From Spirochaetales bacterium (GTDB taxonomy: Bacteria > Spirochaetota > Spirochaetia > UBA9216), in the NCBI GenBank assembly GCA_016342585.1, contig JAEINK010000026.1, positions 1-63,186 of the forward strand: a DNA stretch of 63,186 nt, in the 5' to 3' direction. The position numbers were made by a program, and so were the translations under genes. The notes below the pieces were generated by a model. The model saw only the letters and a list, made by a program, of their open reading frames with translations. It was not told the origin of the DNA and made no database searches. Position 1 is the stretch's first letter. Every line of letters starts with the position of its first letter. Shown one piece after another: positions 27,299-36,160 of the stretch.

Positions 27299-28177
27299 AT
27301 GATGGTTACAACAAAAAGCTCTGCAATCATAAGTAAGACCGGATGGTATATTCTTTTAATCATAATTGCCATGATATTTGTTCTTCCCCTTTTGTTCATG
27401 GTTGTTTCATCATTGAAACCTGAAATGCAGCTACTCGCTGACACTTCTTCCCTGCGGGCGTTTTTGCCTGTCGGCAACTTAAGTTTCGACAATTTTCTGG
27501 CCGCCTTCAAAAGAGCACCCATCCCGCTTTTTTTATTTAACTCAATACTTGTGACTTTAGTCACTGTTGTTCTCGGGATGCTCTTGAATTCAATGGCTGC
27601 TTTTTCATTTACATTCCTCCAATGGAAAGGACGGAACATAATAATGGCAATAATCGTTGCCACTTTTATAGTGCCGTTTGAAACCATTGCTGTACCACTA
27701 CTTCTGCTGGTTAATAAGTTGCCTTGGATATCCGCTCAGGGGCTTGTAATAGGGTGGATGAATTCCTATCACGTTCAGATCATTCCTTTTCTGGCCTATT
27801 CATTCCAGGTTTTTCTCTTCTATCAGTTCTTCAGGGAAATACCAAAGGATCTTGTTGAAGCTGCAAGAATCGATGGTGCCAACTGGCTTCAGATTTATAC
27901 CCGGGTTGTTATTCCTGTTTCAAGTCCAGTTATTGCCACAGCCGCTATCCTGAGGTCCCTGGATATGTGGAACCAGTATCTTTGGCCGCTGATGGTTGTT
28001 CAGTCAGAAAAATTTCGGCCAGTTATGATTGGTTTACAATATTTCTTTCAACTTGATATCGCATGGGCTGAAATCATGGCCTATCTATCCATAATAACGG
28101 TTCCTATAATTATCTTCTATCTGGGCATGCAAAAAACATTTATAGAATCAATTGCTTCTACAGGGATCAAAGGCTGA
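27299..28177 (+). CDS. ABC sugar importer permease, MalG type
   Basis: The 292-residue second membrane subunit has about six helices and EAA loop VEAARIDGANWLQIYTRVVIPV, ending in QKTFIESIASTGIKG, the usual MalG tail. It begins two bases after the first permease stop (GGAAGG precedes) and is the last gene of the operon; a terminator follows at 28200-28237. No ATPase gene is present. Confidence 0.93.
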   Translation: MMVTTKSSAIISKTGWYILLIIIAMIFVLPLLFMVVSSLKPEMQLLADTSSLRAFLPVGNLSFDNFLAAFKRAPIPLFLFNSILVTLVTVVLGMLLNSMAAFSFTFLQWKGRNIIMAIIVATFIVPFETIAVPLLLLVNKLPWISAQGLVIGWMNSYHVQIIPFLAYSFQVFLFYQFFREIPKDLVEAARIDGANWLQIYTRVVIPVSSPVIATAAILRSLDMWNQYLWPLMVVQSEKFRPVMIGLQYFFQLDIAWAEIMAYLSIITVPIIIFYLGMQKTFIESIASTGIKG

Positions 28178-28199
28178 TTCTTCGTCTTAAATAATTCAT

Positions 28200-28237
28200 A
28201 GCTCCGTTCGTGTATTATTTGAGCGGGGCTTTTTTTA
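28200..28237 (+). terminator. Rho-independent terminator of the GH32/ABC operon
   Basis: AGCTCCG (28200-28206) pairs with CGGGGCT (28224-28230), one G-U pair, directly followed by seven T residues (28231-28237). It lies 23 bases after the last permease stop. Confidence 0.8.
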
Positions 28238-28311
28238 TTTGAGCCGGCTTTAATACCCGGTAGTTTGCTGTGGTGATATTCATCACAATACCTCATTTGT
28301 GTTAATACATA

Positions 28312-28340
28312 TAGACAAAAAGGATCAGTCTAAGTACTAT
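28312..28340 (+). promoter_or_regulatory. Candidate promoter of the J-domain gene
   Basis: TAGACA (28312-28317), 17 bases, TACTAT (28335-28340). The expected start near 28347 is about 6 bases before ATG 28353, implying an almost leaderless mRNA and ruling out the upstream GTG at 28299. Confidence 0.45.
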
Positions 28341-28352
28341 TTAATTCAATAT

Positions 28353-29150
28353 ATGATCGAATTTATAAGCTGTTATCAAATACTGGGTCTCAATAATAAC
28401 GCGCCACTGGAGCAGATTAAGCACTCTTTCAGGGAACTCTCTCTAAAATATCATCCGGATCACAACAATAACTCTCTCGAGTCAACAAACCGGTTTCGCA
28501 TGATCCTGAACGCCTATGGAATCCTCTCGGATTCTGAGAAGAGGGCTGAGTATGATCAGTATCTGGAGATGAGTCATTTTGTCGGGAAGAAAAATACACC
28601 CTCTTCCGCTATTCCCCTGCCTTCAGCTCCCCGTAATATGGTACAGACAGCGGATACTCTTCTTTCTGATGTAAATTTCATCCTCTGGGAAGTGGAGGAT
28701 CTCCTGGCTGACAGGAAGCTGGATCTTGATATTAGACCAGGCAACCGTTCGATCCGTGAATACATCCTGATAATTATTACATTTCTGGATAAATGGGTCT
28801 TAGGTCCTGCAGGTTCGGGGGACTATTTCATGGAAGCGAGAGGCCTGGAAGAGATCGATCCCCGCAGTTATATCGACCTTTTAGGTTCGGGAAATTACCC
28901 TTCTGCTCATACCCCCTATACCAGTATTTCCGGATATTTTTATGATGTCAGGAAGAGGACCGGTAAACTTTCATTCAATGATCGAACACTTCATGCTCCT
29001 ATCCCCGGCTATAAGATCTCTTTAATGGAGTGTATTCTTGAAGCTAAAGATCTGTCTGTTCACTATTTATCCTCACTTCTCCGGGTTCAAAAGGGAGAAG
29101 AGGTCCATATAAAAGATTTTTCCTTTACGAGCTCTATTTTTGATTTATAA
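28353..29150 (+). CDS. J-domain (DnaJ-like) protein
   Basis: The 265-residue protein starts with a J-domain (about 5-68): CYQILGLNNNAPLEQIKHSF, then LSLKYHPDHNNN containing the HPD motif that stimulates Hsp70 ATPase, then RMILNAYGILSDSEKRAEYDQY. The remaining 195 residues have no Gly/Phe or zinc-finger region and are not recognised, so it is a specialised co-chaperone rather than DnaJ itself. No signal peptide is visible. ATG 28353 is chosen because the J-domain begins at once and the upstream GTG start (28299) lies before the candidate promoter; there is no Shine-Dalgarno. Confidence 0.82.
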   Translation: MIEFISCYQILGLNNNAPLEQIKHSFRELSLKYHPDHNNNSLESTNRFRMILNAYGILSDSEKRAEYDQYLEMSHFVGKKNTPSSAIPLPSAPRNMVQTADTLLSDVNFILWEVEDLLADRKLDLDIRPGNRSIREYILIIITFLDKWVLGPAGSGDYFMEARGLEEIDPRSYIDLLGSGNYPSAHTPYTSISGYFYDVRKRTGKLSFNDRTLHAPIPGYKISLMECILEAKDLSVHYLSSLLRVQKGEEVHIKDFSFTSSIFDL

Positions 29151-29188
29151 TGATCTGATTACTTATAATTGATGGAAAGGGAGGGGCG

Positions 29189-29815
29189 ATGGATTTTTCC
29201 AATGCGGACTGGATTTTTGAACCCGAAAAATATGAGATTACTTCGGAATCTGTTAAAATAACAACCATGCCGGGAACCGACTTCTGGCAGCGCACCTATT
29301 ATGGATTTAGAAATGATAACGCACCCTCCCTCCTGCTCGAAAGCTGTGAGAACTTTACATTCACAGCAAAGATGGATTTTGTATATGGTTCCATGTTTGA
29401 CCAATGCGGGTTGGTAATTTATGAAGATCACGATAACTGGTTTAAGGTTTCCGTGGAATCTGAAACTCCCGAAATATCAAGGCTTGGATCGGTCGTTACC
29501 AATAATGGGTATTCGGACTGGGCTTCCATCGACATAGAACCTGTGAATTCAATCTGGTTTAGACTAAGCCGGCGGGGACCGGATTTTCTGATCGAATCTT
29601 CGGAGGATGGTAGGCAGTTCAGTCAGATGAGGGTTTTTCATATGCATTTTCTGGGAGAGACCACCGAAACGATGGGAAAGTCAGAACCTCCTGTACCGAA
29701 TTCCCTTTCTGTAAAATTCGGATTATATGCCTGTAGTCCCCTCGAAACATCTTTTGAAGCTGTTTTTACTGAGCTTAAAATTGAGAATTGCATATGGAAA
29801 ATGCATTTAGCCTGA
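29189..29815 (+). CDS. DUF1349 (concanavalin A-like) protein
   Basis: The 208-residue protein matches DUF1349, a concanavalin A-like beta-sandwich: FWQRTYYGFRNDNAPSLL, then FTAKMDFVYGSMFDQCGLVIYEDHDNWFKVSVE, then SDWASIDIE, and IWFRLSRRGPDFLIESSEDG. Relatives are cytoplasmic and proposed to bind or modify carbohydrates; no catalytic mechanism is established. GGGAGGGG precedes ATG 29189, and TATAAT at 29164-29169 with TTGATT 18 bases before it may be its promoter. Confidence 0.85.
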   Translation: MDFSNADWIFEPEKYEITSESVKITTMPGTDFWQRTYYGFRNDNAPSLLLESCENFTFTAKMDFVYGSMFDQCGLVIYEDHDNWFKVSVESETPEISRLGSVVTNNGYSDWASIDIEPVNSIWFRLSRRGPDFLIESSEDGRQFSQMRVFHMHFLGETTETMGKSEPPVPNSLSVKFGLYACSPLETSFEAVFTELKIENCIWKMHLA

Positions 29816-29865
29816 AAACAGCATCATATATCGTATAATTTTATTGATTTTAAAAAGGATAGATA

Positions 29866-30633
29866 ATGAAAGAGCAGACAAGGGTCGTTAAATGTGCAGC
29901 ACCAGTATATAAAAAGGGCACCAATGGAAAGGCAGTCATGATTATTCATGGATACACCGGATATCCAGGACCTTTTTATGAGATGGGAGAGCTTCTCCAC
30001 AGCGTGGGATATACCATTAATCTTGTCAGACTTCCCGGGCATGGGACGAACCGGAGAGATTACAAAAAAACAAGCTGGCGGGACTGGCTCAATCATGCCC
30101 GGAATGTATATATGGATCTGGAGGTTGGTCACGATTCGGTCTTAATCATCGGTCACTCCATGGGCGGTGTTCTGGCTCTCATCCTTGCCTCTCGATTCAA
30201 TCCTGAAAAGGTCTGTCTGCTTGCTCCGGGGATGTCTGTGCCCAACAGACTCTTTTACATGACTCCTTTTTTAAAGTTCATCCTGCCCTCAATTTCCGGT
30301 GAATGGGTTCCGGAAGAGGGAGATGATGAAGACCGGCGTCATCTCGGTTGTGAATACTGGAGTATCAGGATCACAAGGCAGGTGGCCGGGGTCTATAAAC
30401 TCATGCGGATCGCCAGGCGAGGGCTCGGTCTGGTTGATTCCCCCCTCCTCTTGATGCTTTCAGAACTTGATGAAACCATTTCTTCCCCCAAGGTCGAGGC
30501 CATCATCGCAGGAGGGGTGAAATCCCCCATTGAAAAGGTAATCCTTAAAAATAGCCCCCATGGTTTTACCGAAGGGCCCGAGAAGGATTTTGTTCATGAT
30601 GAAGTGATCCGGTGGTTTTCCTCTCCTACATAA
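29866..30633 (+). CDS. Alpha/beta hydrolase, carboxylesterase/monoacylglycerol lipase type
   Basis: The 255-residue cytoplasmic enzyme resembles the Est30-like carboxylesterases: oxyanion-hole segment IHGYTGYPGPFYEMGELL, RLPGHGTNRRDY, nucleophile elbow GHSMGG (Ser about 99), acid Asp in LSELDETISS, and catalytic His in NSPHGFTEG. It should hydrolyse short to medium acyl esters. AAGGA precedes ATG 29866 and TATAAT lies at 29834-29839. The stop codon overlaps the first of two direct repeats upstream of the sigma-54-type promoter. Confidence 0.9.
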   Translation: MKEQTRVVKCAAPVYKKGTNGKAVMIIHGYTGYPGPFYEMGELLHSVGYTINLVRLPGHGTNRRDYKKTSWRDWLNHARNVYMDLEVGHDSVLIIGHSMGGVLALILASRFNPEKVCLLAPGMSVPNRLFYMTPFLKFILPSISGEWVPEEGDDEDRRHLGCEYWSIRITRQVAGVYKLMRIARRGLGLVDSPLLLMLSELDETISSPKVEAIIAGGVKSPIEKVILKNSPHGFTEGPEKDFVHDEVIRWFSSPT

Positions 30634-30668
30634 ACGTAGGGTGTTCTTCCATTTCCCACATAAATGTA
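30628..30668 (+). repeat. Tandem 11-bp repeats 30 bp apart, possible enhancer sites
   Basis: ACATAAACGTA (30628-30638) and ACATAAATGTA (30658-30668) differ at one base and are exactly 30 bp apart, close to three helical turns, so both face the same side of the DNA. They lie about 90-130 bp upstream of the sigma-54-type -24 box, the usual distance for enhancer-binding activators. The first is part of CCTAC..GTAGG symmetry and the second of ACAT..ATGT symmetry. They do not match the NifA site TGT-N10-ACA. Confidence 0.5.
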
Positions 30669-30755
30669 TCTTATTAAAAAATATAGTTTTAAATGATAAA
30701 AAGTTAACTCCTTTCTCTATAAAGATATACTTATTTATCTTTGATGGTTTTGTAC

Positions 30756-30772
30756 TTGGCACGCTTCCTGCT
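30756..30772 (+). promoter_or_regulatory. Sigma-54-type (-24/-12) promoter
   Basis: TTGGCACG (30756-30763), four bases, CTGCT (30768-30772) matches the sigma-54 consensus TTGGCACG-N4-TTGCW at all but one position, with GG and GC exactly ten bases apart. Transcription would start near 30783, at or a few bases before the possible start codons of the NifV-like gene. Confidence 0.7.
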
Positions 30773-30786
30773 TTAATATAAGTGTG

Positions 30787-31614
30787 ATGAATATGACAAA
30801 GCGACCAGTCTGGATAATAGACACAAGCCTGAGAGACGGAATCAGAACTTCCGGCATGCAAATCGATTACGACAGAAAATATGCTATTGCCAAAACTCTT
30901 GTTGAAATCGGTGTAAATGAGATAGAAGCAGGTATTCCTGCTGAGGGTCGGGAGGAAAAAGAGTTCCTTCACAGATTGAATGAAGATTTTCAGGATACAG
31001 TGATTACGGCCTGGTGTGAAGGTCATGTCTCCCATATTCAGGATGCTCTTGAAAGTAGTATTGAAAGTATCCATATCGCTTTTCCTGTCTCGGATGTTCA
31101 GCTGAGGCTGCATGGGATGAGCCGGGAGGATCTTCTTGATTCATTGGATCATGTCCTTTGTTCAGCCCTTGGTAATTTTTCTCATATCAGTATCGGTGCT
31201 CAGGATGCCAGTCGCGCGGATGCGGATTTCCTGAAATTATTCATAAAATCTGTGGGGAAGTATGGTGTTCGGCGAATCCGGATTGCAGACACAACGAGAA
31301 TCTGGGATCCACCGACCACCGTCAGGATGATCCGGGATATCAAAGAGTATTCGGGTGCTTTCCTCGAATTTCATGGTCATGATAATTTCGGGAAGGCTTC
31401 AGCCAATGCAATTTCGGCGATTCAGGCCGGAGCGGATGCTGTCAGTACCATCCTTGGTGGTTTATGTGATGAAACTGGAAATACGGAACTCGAAGAGTTC
31501 TTAATATATCTTGCCTTTGCCGGAAGGCACCGGGCAACAATCGAACTTGAAAATTTACTTGCCATCAACACAAGTTTGTATCAGGAGGAAGTAGGTAATG
31601 TTGAATCATGGTAG
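30787..31614 (+). CDS. NifV/LeuA-like acyltransferase (HMGL-like family, homocitrate synthase type)
   Basis: The roughly 275-residue protein is a TIM-barrel Claisen-condensation enzyme of the isopropylmalate/homocitrate synthase group. DTSLRDG near the start supplies the metal Asp and catalytic Arg; EFHGHDNFGKASANAISAI supplies the metal-binding His pair; GGLCDETGNTELEEF stands where NifV proteins have GLGERAGN. The family normally reads DGEQ after the RDG; here it is RDGIRTSG, so the residue after the catalytic motif is altered. It ends after the barrel and lacks the C-terminal extension of NifV (about 375-380 residues) and LeuA. GTG 30784, ATG 30787 and ATG 30793 are possible starts, none with a ribosome site. 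It overlaps the NifA-like gene by 17 bases. Confidence 0.8.
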   Translation: MNMTKRPVWIIDTSLRDGIRTSGMQIDYDRKYAIAKTLVEIGVNEIEAGIPAEGREEKEFLHRLNEDFQDTVITAWCEGHVSHIQDALESSIESIHIAFPVSDVQLRLHGMSREDLLDSLDHVLCSALGNFSHISIGAQDASRADADFLKLFIKSVGKYGVRRIRIADTTRIWDPPTTVRMIRDIKEYSGAFLEFHGHDNFGKASANAISAIQAGADAVSTILGGLCDETGNTELEEFLIYLAFAGRHRATIELENLLAINTSLYQEEVGNVESW

Positions 31615-33007
31615 TCGAGCATTAATCAGTAGGGGAAGTTCTTCAGGGGTCATGGCTGGAGAAGTAATACTTCTTCATGATATATCCGAGGTTTTGAATT
31701 CTCAGGATAACAAAAATAGTATTCTGAAAAATATTCTTTTTCTTATGTCTGAACATATGGGGATGATTAAGGGGGGGGGTACAATTATTGAAAATGGAAT
31801 TGATGATATAATTTTCAAAGAATCGGTCAATATGGATTATCTTGAGGCGGATTATGAACTGGATTCATTCGATTCCATAATGCGGCGAATTGTAATTTCC
31901 GGAAGGCCGGTAGCCGTCCCGGAGACCGAGGTTGGCTTTGAGTTGATTTCAGATGGAGATCTCCATTCCGTCTGGAGTAAGGAGAATATGTCCTGTTTTT
32001 GTGTTCCTGTTCTTCATGGCGGTGCTGTTAAGGGTGTCTTGTTTTCCGATCAGCACTTTGGAGTAGACCTATCGATTGAGCAGACTCTCCTCTTACTTTC
32101 AACAATTTCAAGTATGATCTCGTCTTCTATAATTGTGGATGAACCTCTTTTCTCCGGCTCTGCAGAGACCTATGGTTCTTCTTTTCTGAATTTAATTACG
32201 GATAACGGGGATGTGCCGGATGATTCTTCCTGTGGAGAGTTCCATAAAGATGATTTCATTCAGGATGCCGCGGCAAATGATTGGTCCTTCATTATCAAGT
32301 GTGATGATAAGGCGCAGCGCGAATCTCTTGCCAGGGAGATACATTATAGTTCCAACAGAAGAGAGCACCCTTTTATCTATTGTGACTGTTCAAAACTTTC
32401 AGAAGAAGGTAGTGCCGCTGAAATTTTCGGTAGAACACGGTCAGCTTTTCTTGGCGGGGTGAAAAGCAAAATCGGTCTTCTGGATAAAGGGGCGGATGGA
32501 ACTTTATTCCTTGATAATATTGGCTCCCTTTCTCTTAATGTTCAGGCAAGGGTACTGAAAGTTCTCGAAGAGGGGGTTTTCTACCCAATGGGAAGCAGTG
32601 AAATCAGGACAGTTGATATAAGAGTTATCGCCGGAACTTCAAGAAACCTTATACCACTGTCTGAAAATGGAAGATTCAATATTGGTCTGTTTTCTTGTTT
32701 CCAAAACCATACTGTTGCAATGGCATCGGGGGAGGTTTCTATGGTAAGTACCTCACCCGTATCATTGGAGCCGGATATGCAAGAAGAAGAGGCTGGCATC
32801 ATAAATTTACCTTTTGATGTCGGGGATTCATCCCTGCAGGAAGCCCTTGATGTTCTGGAATATGAGCTTATAACCCGTAAATTAAGGTTGACGCGTGGAA
32901 ATGTTTCGCGGGCTGCCGAAGAGCTGGGTCTTACTCAGAGAATTCTGGGATTGAGGCTCAAGAAATATGAAATCGATTACCGGGATTTCAGGAAGAAGGT
33001 CGGGTGA
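31598..33007 (+). CDS. NifA-like protein with degenerate AAA+ domain
   Basis: The 469-residue protein has the layout of NifA: an N-terminal GAF domain (about 22-180, LLHDISEVLNSQ, LMSEHMGMIKGGG), an AAA+ region (about 200-365) and a C-terminal Fis-type helix-turn-helix (about 408-466, AAEELGLTQRILGLRLKKYEI). The AAA+ part is eroded: the Walker A site (normally GESGTGKE) reads IIKCDDKAQRESLA (232-245); the sigma-54 loop GAFTGA reads SAFLGG (282-287); Walker B is GTLFLDN with Asn for Glu (N307); the arginine-finger and lid regions after residue 365 are missing. It should bind DNA and sense a signal but is unlikely to hydrolyse ATP or open sigma-54 complexes. AGGAGG lies upstream of ATG 31598, inside the NifV-like gene. 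Confidence 0.85.
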   Translation: MLNHGSRALISRGSSSGVMAGEVILLHDISEVLNSQDNKNSILKNILFLMSEHMGMIKGGGTIIENGIDDIIFKESVNMDYLEADYELDSFDSIMRRIVISGRPVAVPETEVGFELISDGDLHSVWSKENMSCFCVPVLHGGAVKGVLFSDQHFGVDLSIEQTLLLLSTISSMISSSIIVDEPLFSGSAETYGSSFLNLITDNGDVPDDSSCGEFHKDDFIQDAAANDWSFIIKCDDKAQRESLAREIHYSSNRREHPFIYCDCSKLSEEGSAAEIFGRTRSAFLGGVKSKIGLLDKGADGTLFLDNIGSLSLNVQARVLKVLEEGVFYPMGSSEIRTVDIRVIAGTSRNLIPLSENGRFNIGLFSCFQNHTVAMASGEVSMVSTSPVSLEPDMQEEEAGIINLPFDVGDSSLQEALDVLEYELITRKLRLTRGNVSRAAEELGLTQRILGLRLKKYEIDYRDFRKKVG

Positions 33008-33099
33008 GATAATCAGCAATAAAGTTCGAAAATCTTTATCTCCTGTTTATATGCTAATAAAATGTAGTAATATATTATCATATAAAAACAGGAGCAAAT

Positions 33100-35544
33100 A
33101 TGAAAAACATACTTTTAGTATTTTATATACTTATTGTTTCGTTTTCAATTATACCGGAATCAATTTCCGGCACACTATATTCGGAAACCGGCGAAGTTGT
33201 TCCTGATGCGACACTCGTGCTCCTGGAATATGATTTTATCAGTTTAAGTGATGAATCCGGGGGCTTCAGATTCGATGATACAGGTACCGGAGCTCTAACC
33301 CTTCTTATTATTGCCCCCGGTATGATTGAGACTGAAATTATAGTTTCCTCCCCATCCGAGAACCTTAAACTCATCGTGACACCGGAAGTTATCGAAATGG
33401 AAACCATCGTTATAAGGGCGGATCCTGAAGAGGCTGCCACCGTTGCCGGTGAAGGGGTAACCTCCGAAGAACTTGAAAGGCTTCCTGTTCGATCTGACCC
33501 TTTTAAGGCCCTTCCTCAGGAGAGCGGAATTCTCACCGAAATATTTACCATTGGAAATGTCCGCCAGGGAGGCGCTCCAGAGGTTGATGCCGATGGGAAT
33601 GCTGTCATGTCCGCCATATCCATTCCGGAGGGGCGTTTATCTTTCAATCAGAAGCAGGAGGTTTCTGTTTACGGTGGGGAGAGTGACTGGAATAATTACT
33701 ATTATGATTATATCCGGCTGCCGATAAATACTCATACCTTTGGATATCCTGAACCGGATGCCGTGGTCCCTGTTGAGGCTGTGGATTCAATAGATATTTA
33801 CAAAGGAGCCTATCCTGTTGAGTTCGGACCGGGTATAGGCGGTCTGTTTACAATGAAACCCGCTGAGCTTACTGATGAGTTCGAGTTGACTTTAACCCCT
33901 TCTGTAATGGATATTTCTGCACTCACTTCCTGTAAATTCTCGGATGATCTCGGCATCATTCTATCTGTAAATCAATCCATCCTGGATTATACAGTTGTCC
34001 CCCTCATTACATCCCTGGCGGCCATAGACAGTGAGGAGGATCTGGTGGAAGGGGATAATCCTACAAGCATTACCTATGGGGATTTTCTTCTCAGCCTCTC
34101 CTGGATCCCTCCGAATAACTCTTTCTCTTTGGATCTCCTCGGGTTCTATGATGCCTGGGCTTTTGATCTGAATTTCGATGAATCATTTCTTAAATCAAAT
34201 TATGGCCCCTGGTTTCTGGCCGGTGGAGCAAAATGGATATCCTCTTTTTCACCTGATTTCTCAAATTCGATTTATGGATTCGGGTCTTATTACAATGACG
34301 AGGGAGTTTTTGATCTCCATCTGGAGGGGGAGGAGATTGCCGGTACAACCAATTATGAAACCAGCTGGAAATCTATGGTAAATTCCATACAGTTCGGGGA
34401 TGAAATCCTCTGGGATTTTAGTGATCAGATGAGTTTGCTCTGGGGCATAAATGGCAGGTTTTCAGACCTTAACAGTGATTATTCTGATGAAACCCTTACC
34501 TCAGATCCCGATGGGAATATTTTAAACTTTTACGAACATGACATCCCTTTTGAGGATAGCCTGTTTGCCGCATACACCTATGCAAAAATAGTGGGAGAGG
34601 GTGAAAACCTTGACTATCAGGCTGGAACTGGACTGCTCTGGTATCCTGAATCGGGAACCTTGCGTCCTTCGTGTGAGGCCGAAGTCATCTACTCTTTAGA
34701 TTTCCTGATCCTTGCTTTCACCTCCGGATGGTCTCCGGGAGTCATCGATGAGTTCAGTTATATAAACCGGCGGCTGGATGAACTCTATTATGAGCTCGAA
34801 ACGGAAACCTCCCTGGATAATCCGCCTATGGCTGTCTCATTCGCCGGTCAGGTAATTTACACCCCCGATAAGTTAAATAGTTTTAACTTTACTCCCTATT
34901 TTTCATGGTATTATGAACTATCCGGAATTTCTATGAGTACATCCTACACAGACCTTGATGATTCTTTTGTCTCCTTAAACCCTTCCAGGGGGTATTCCAC
35001 CGGCTTCGATCTTAAATGGTCTCGGGAGTGGGGGGAATATTGGGCCCTCGATATCAGTTACGGTTTTTCAAATACCCGGTATGATACGGATGAACTGGGA
35101 TGGACCTCACCAAACACAGAAGTCCGTCATGCCTTAAAATCAAGTGCCCTCTTCGACAAAGAGGGCTGGCATTGTGGACTTAACTTTTTGTTGTACAGTG
35201 GTATTCCATTCACACCAGATGTTGTACAGGATGGGGATTCGGGGAATGAGGTTGTTCAGGGGGAGTATAATTCTGCCGTTGAATATATCCCCGTGTATGA
35301 ATTAACAGCGAATTTCAGCTATCAGTGGAGTTTTGAAAAATTCGATCTCTCCCTGTTTATCAACAGCTCGGATTTGATTGATGGATTGAATATTGTAAAT
35401 AATGGATTAAAACCGGAACTTTCCGACACTCCCGGAGCCTCAACGGCCAGCTTCACCTCCCGGGACTATGAGTTTTCCTATACATGGACCGATTTACTTA
35501 TGTCGGTTCTGACCAGTGAGATAGGTTTGAGTTTTTCTTTATAA
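33100..35544 (+). CDS. TonB-dependent outer membrane receptor with N-terminal carboxypeptidase-regulatory-like domain
   Basis: The 814-residue exported protein has a signal peptide (about 1-23), a carboxypeptidase-regulatory-like Ig domain (GTLYSETGEVVPDATLVL to about residue 95), a plug (about 105-260, with DSIDIYKGAYPVEFGPGIGG) and a long alternating beta-barrel rich in aromatic and Asp residues. It should take up a bulky or scarce ligand using energy from the TonB system encoded next. The ligand is unknown. AGGAG at 33090-33094 precedes ATG 33100. The 92-base gap from the NifA-like gene holds no obvious terminator, so read-through from the sigma-54-type promoter is possible. Confidence 0.87.
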   Translation: MKNILLVFYILIVSFSIIPESISGTLYSETGEVVPDATLVLLEYDFISLSDESGGFRFDDTGTGALTLLIIAPGMIETEIIVSSPSENLKLIVTPEVIEMETIVIRADPEEAATVAGEGVTSEELERLPVRSDPFKALPQESGILTEIFTIGNVRQGGAPEVDADGNAVMSAISIPEGRLSFNQKQEVSVYGGESDWNNYYYDYIRLPINTHTFGYPEPDAVVPVEAVDSIDIYKGAYPVEFGPGIGGLFTMKPAELTDEFELTLTPSVMDISALTSCKFSDDLGIILSVNQSILDYTVVPLITSLAAIDSEEDLVEGDNPTSITYGDFLLSLSWIPPNNSFSLDLLGFYDAWAFDLNFDESFLKSNYGPWFLAGGAKWISSFSPDFSNSIYGFGSYYNDEGVFDLHLEGEEIAGTTNYETSWKSMVNSIQFGDEILWDFSDQMSLLWGINGRFSDLNSDYSDETLTSDPDGNILNFYEHDIPFEDSLFAAYTYAKIVGEGENLDYQAGTGLLWYPESGTLRPSCEAEVIYSLDFLILAFTSGWSPGVIDEFSYINRRLDELYYELETETSLDNPPMAVSFAGQVIYTPDKLNSFNFTPYFSWYYELSGISMSTSYTDLDDSFVSLNPSRGYSTGFDLKWSREWGEYWALDISYGFSNTRYDTDELGWTSPNTEVRHALKSSALFDKEGWHCGLNFLLYSGIPFTPDVVQDGDSGNEVVQGEYNSAVEYIPVYELTANFSYQWSFEKFDLSLFINSSDLIDGLNIVNNGLKPELSDTPGASTASFTSRDYEFSYTWTDLLMSVLTSEIGLSFSL

Positions 35545-35560
35545 ATGACAGGAGGAAACA

Positions 35561-36160
35561 TTGAGTACCACTATATACACACTATTTATAACCGGAGGGC
35601 CGTTCATGTGGCCCCTGCTGCTAATGTCTATCCTGGCTGTGGCTATTGTGCTTGAACGGGGTATAAAGATAACCCTTTTTAGAAAAGAGATTAACCAACT
35701 CCTTGAGTTTTTGAAAACTTCCGGTAAGACGGGGAAATTATTCTTTTCACTTGAGGGCGCCGATTTATTCAGCCTGTCCGAGGATGAGTTTGACAAATAT
35801 ATCGAACAGGAGACCCAGCTCCCCTTTGACAGAATGTTCATGAACCTTGAATATCTTTCGGCTATAAGCGCCATTGCCCCCTTACTGGGTTTTATTGGAA
35901 CCGTATCCGGAATGATATCCTCTTTTCAATCCATCGCAGCGGTGAACAAGGTTTCGGTGAATCTGGTGGCCGGTGGTATATCCGAAGCACTGATCACCAC
36001 AGGTTTTGGTCTGATCATCGCGGTGATATGCCTCTCCGGAGAGCATCTGTATAGATTTATTCTTACATCTCATGCGCATAAAATCGAAGAGGCCGTAACC
36101 CTGGCCGGACGAAAGAACTTTTCTTCCAAAGGAAGGGGAGAGGGGATCCTTGAAGCTTAA
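35561..36160 (+). CDS. exbB: ExbB (MotA/TolQ/ExbB proton channel)
   Basis: The 199-residue inner-membrane protein has a helix at about 9-28 and two more near 110-130 and 148-170, with the conserved AIAPLLGFIGTVSGMISSFQSIA stretch of the family. With ExbD it forms the proton channel that energises TonB. It starts at TTG 35561 with GGAGG at 35551-35555, 16 bases after the receptor gene. Confidence 0.92.
   Translation: MSTTIYTLFITGGPFMWPLLLMSILAVAIVLERGIKITLFRKEINQLLEFLKTSGKTGKLFFSLEGADLFSLSEDEFDKYIEQETQLPFDRMFMNLEYLSAISAIAPLLGFIGTVSGMISSFQSIAAVNKVSVNLVAGGISEALITTGFGLIIAVICLSGEHLYRFILTSHAHKIEEAVTLAGRKNFSSKGRGEGILEA

Noticed and set aside
30628..30780. NifA binding site TGT-N10-ACA upstream of the NifV-like gene
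   Set aside because: Each TGT in the region was checked and none has ACA at the right distance.
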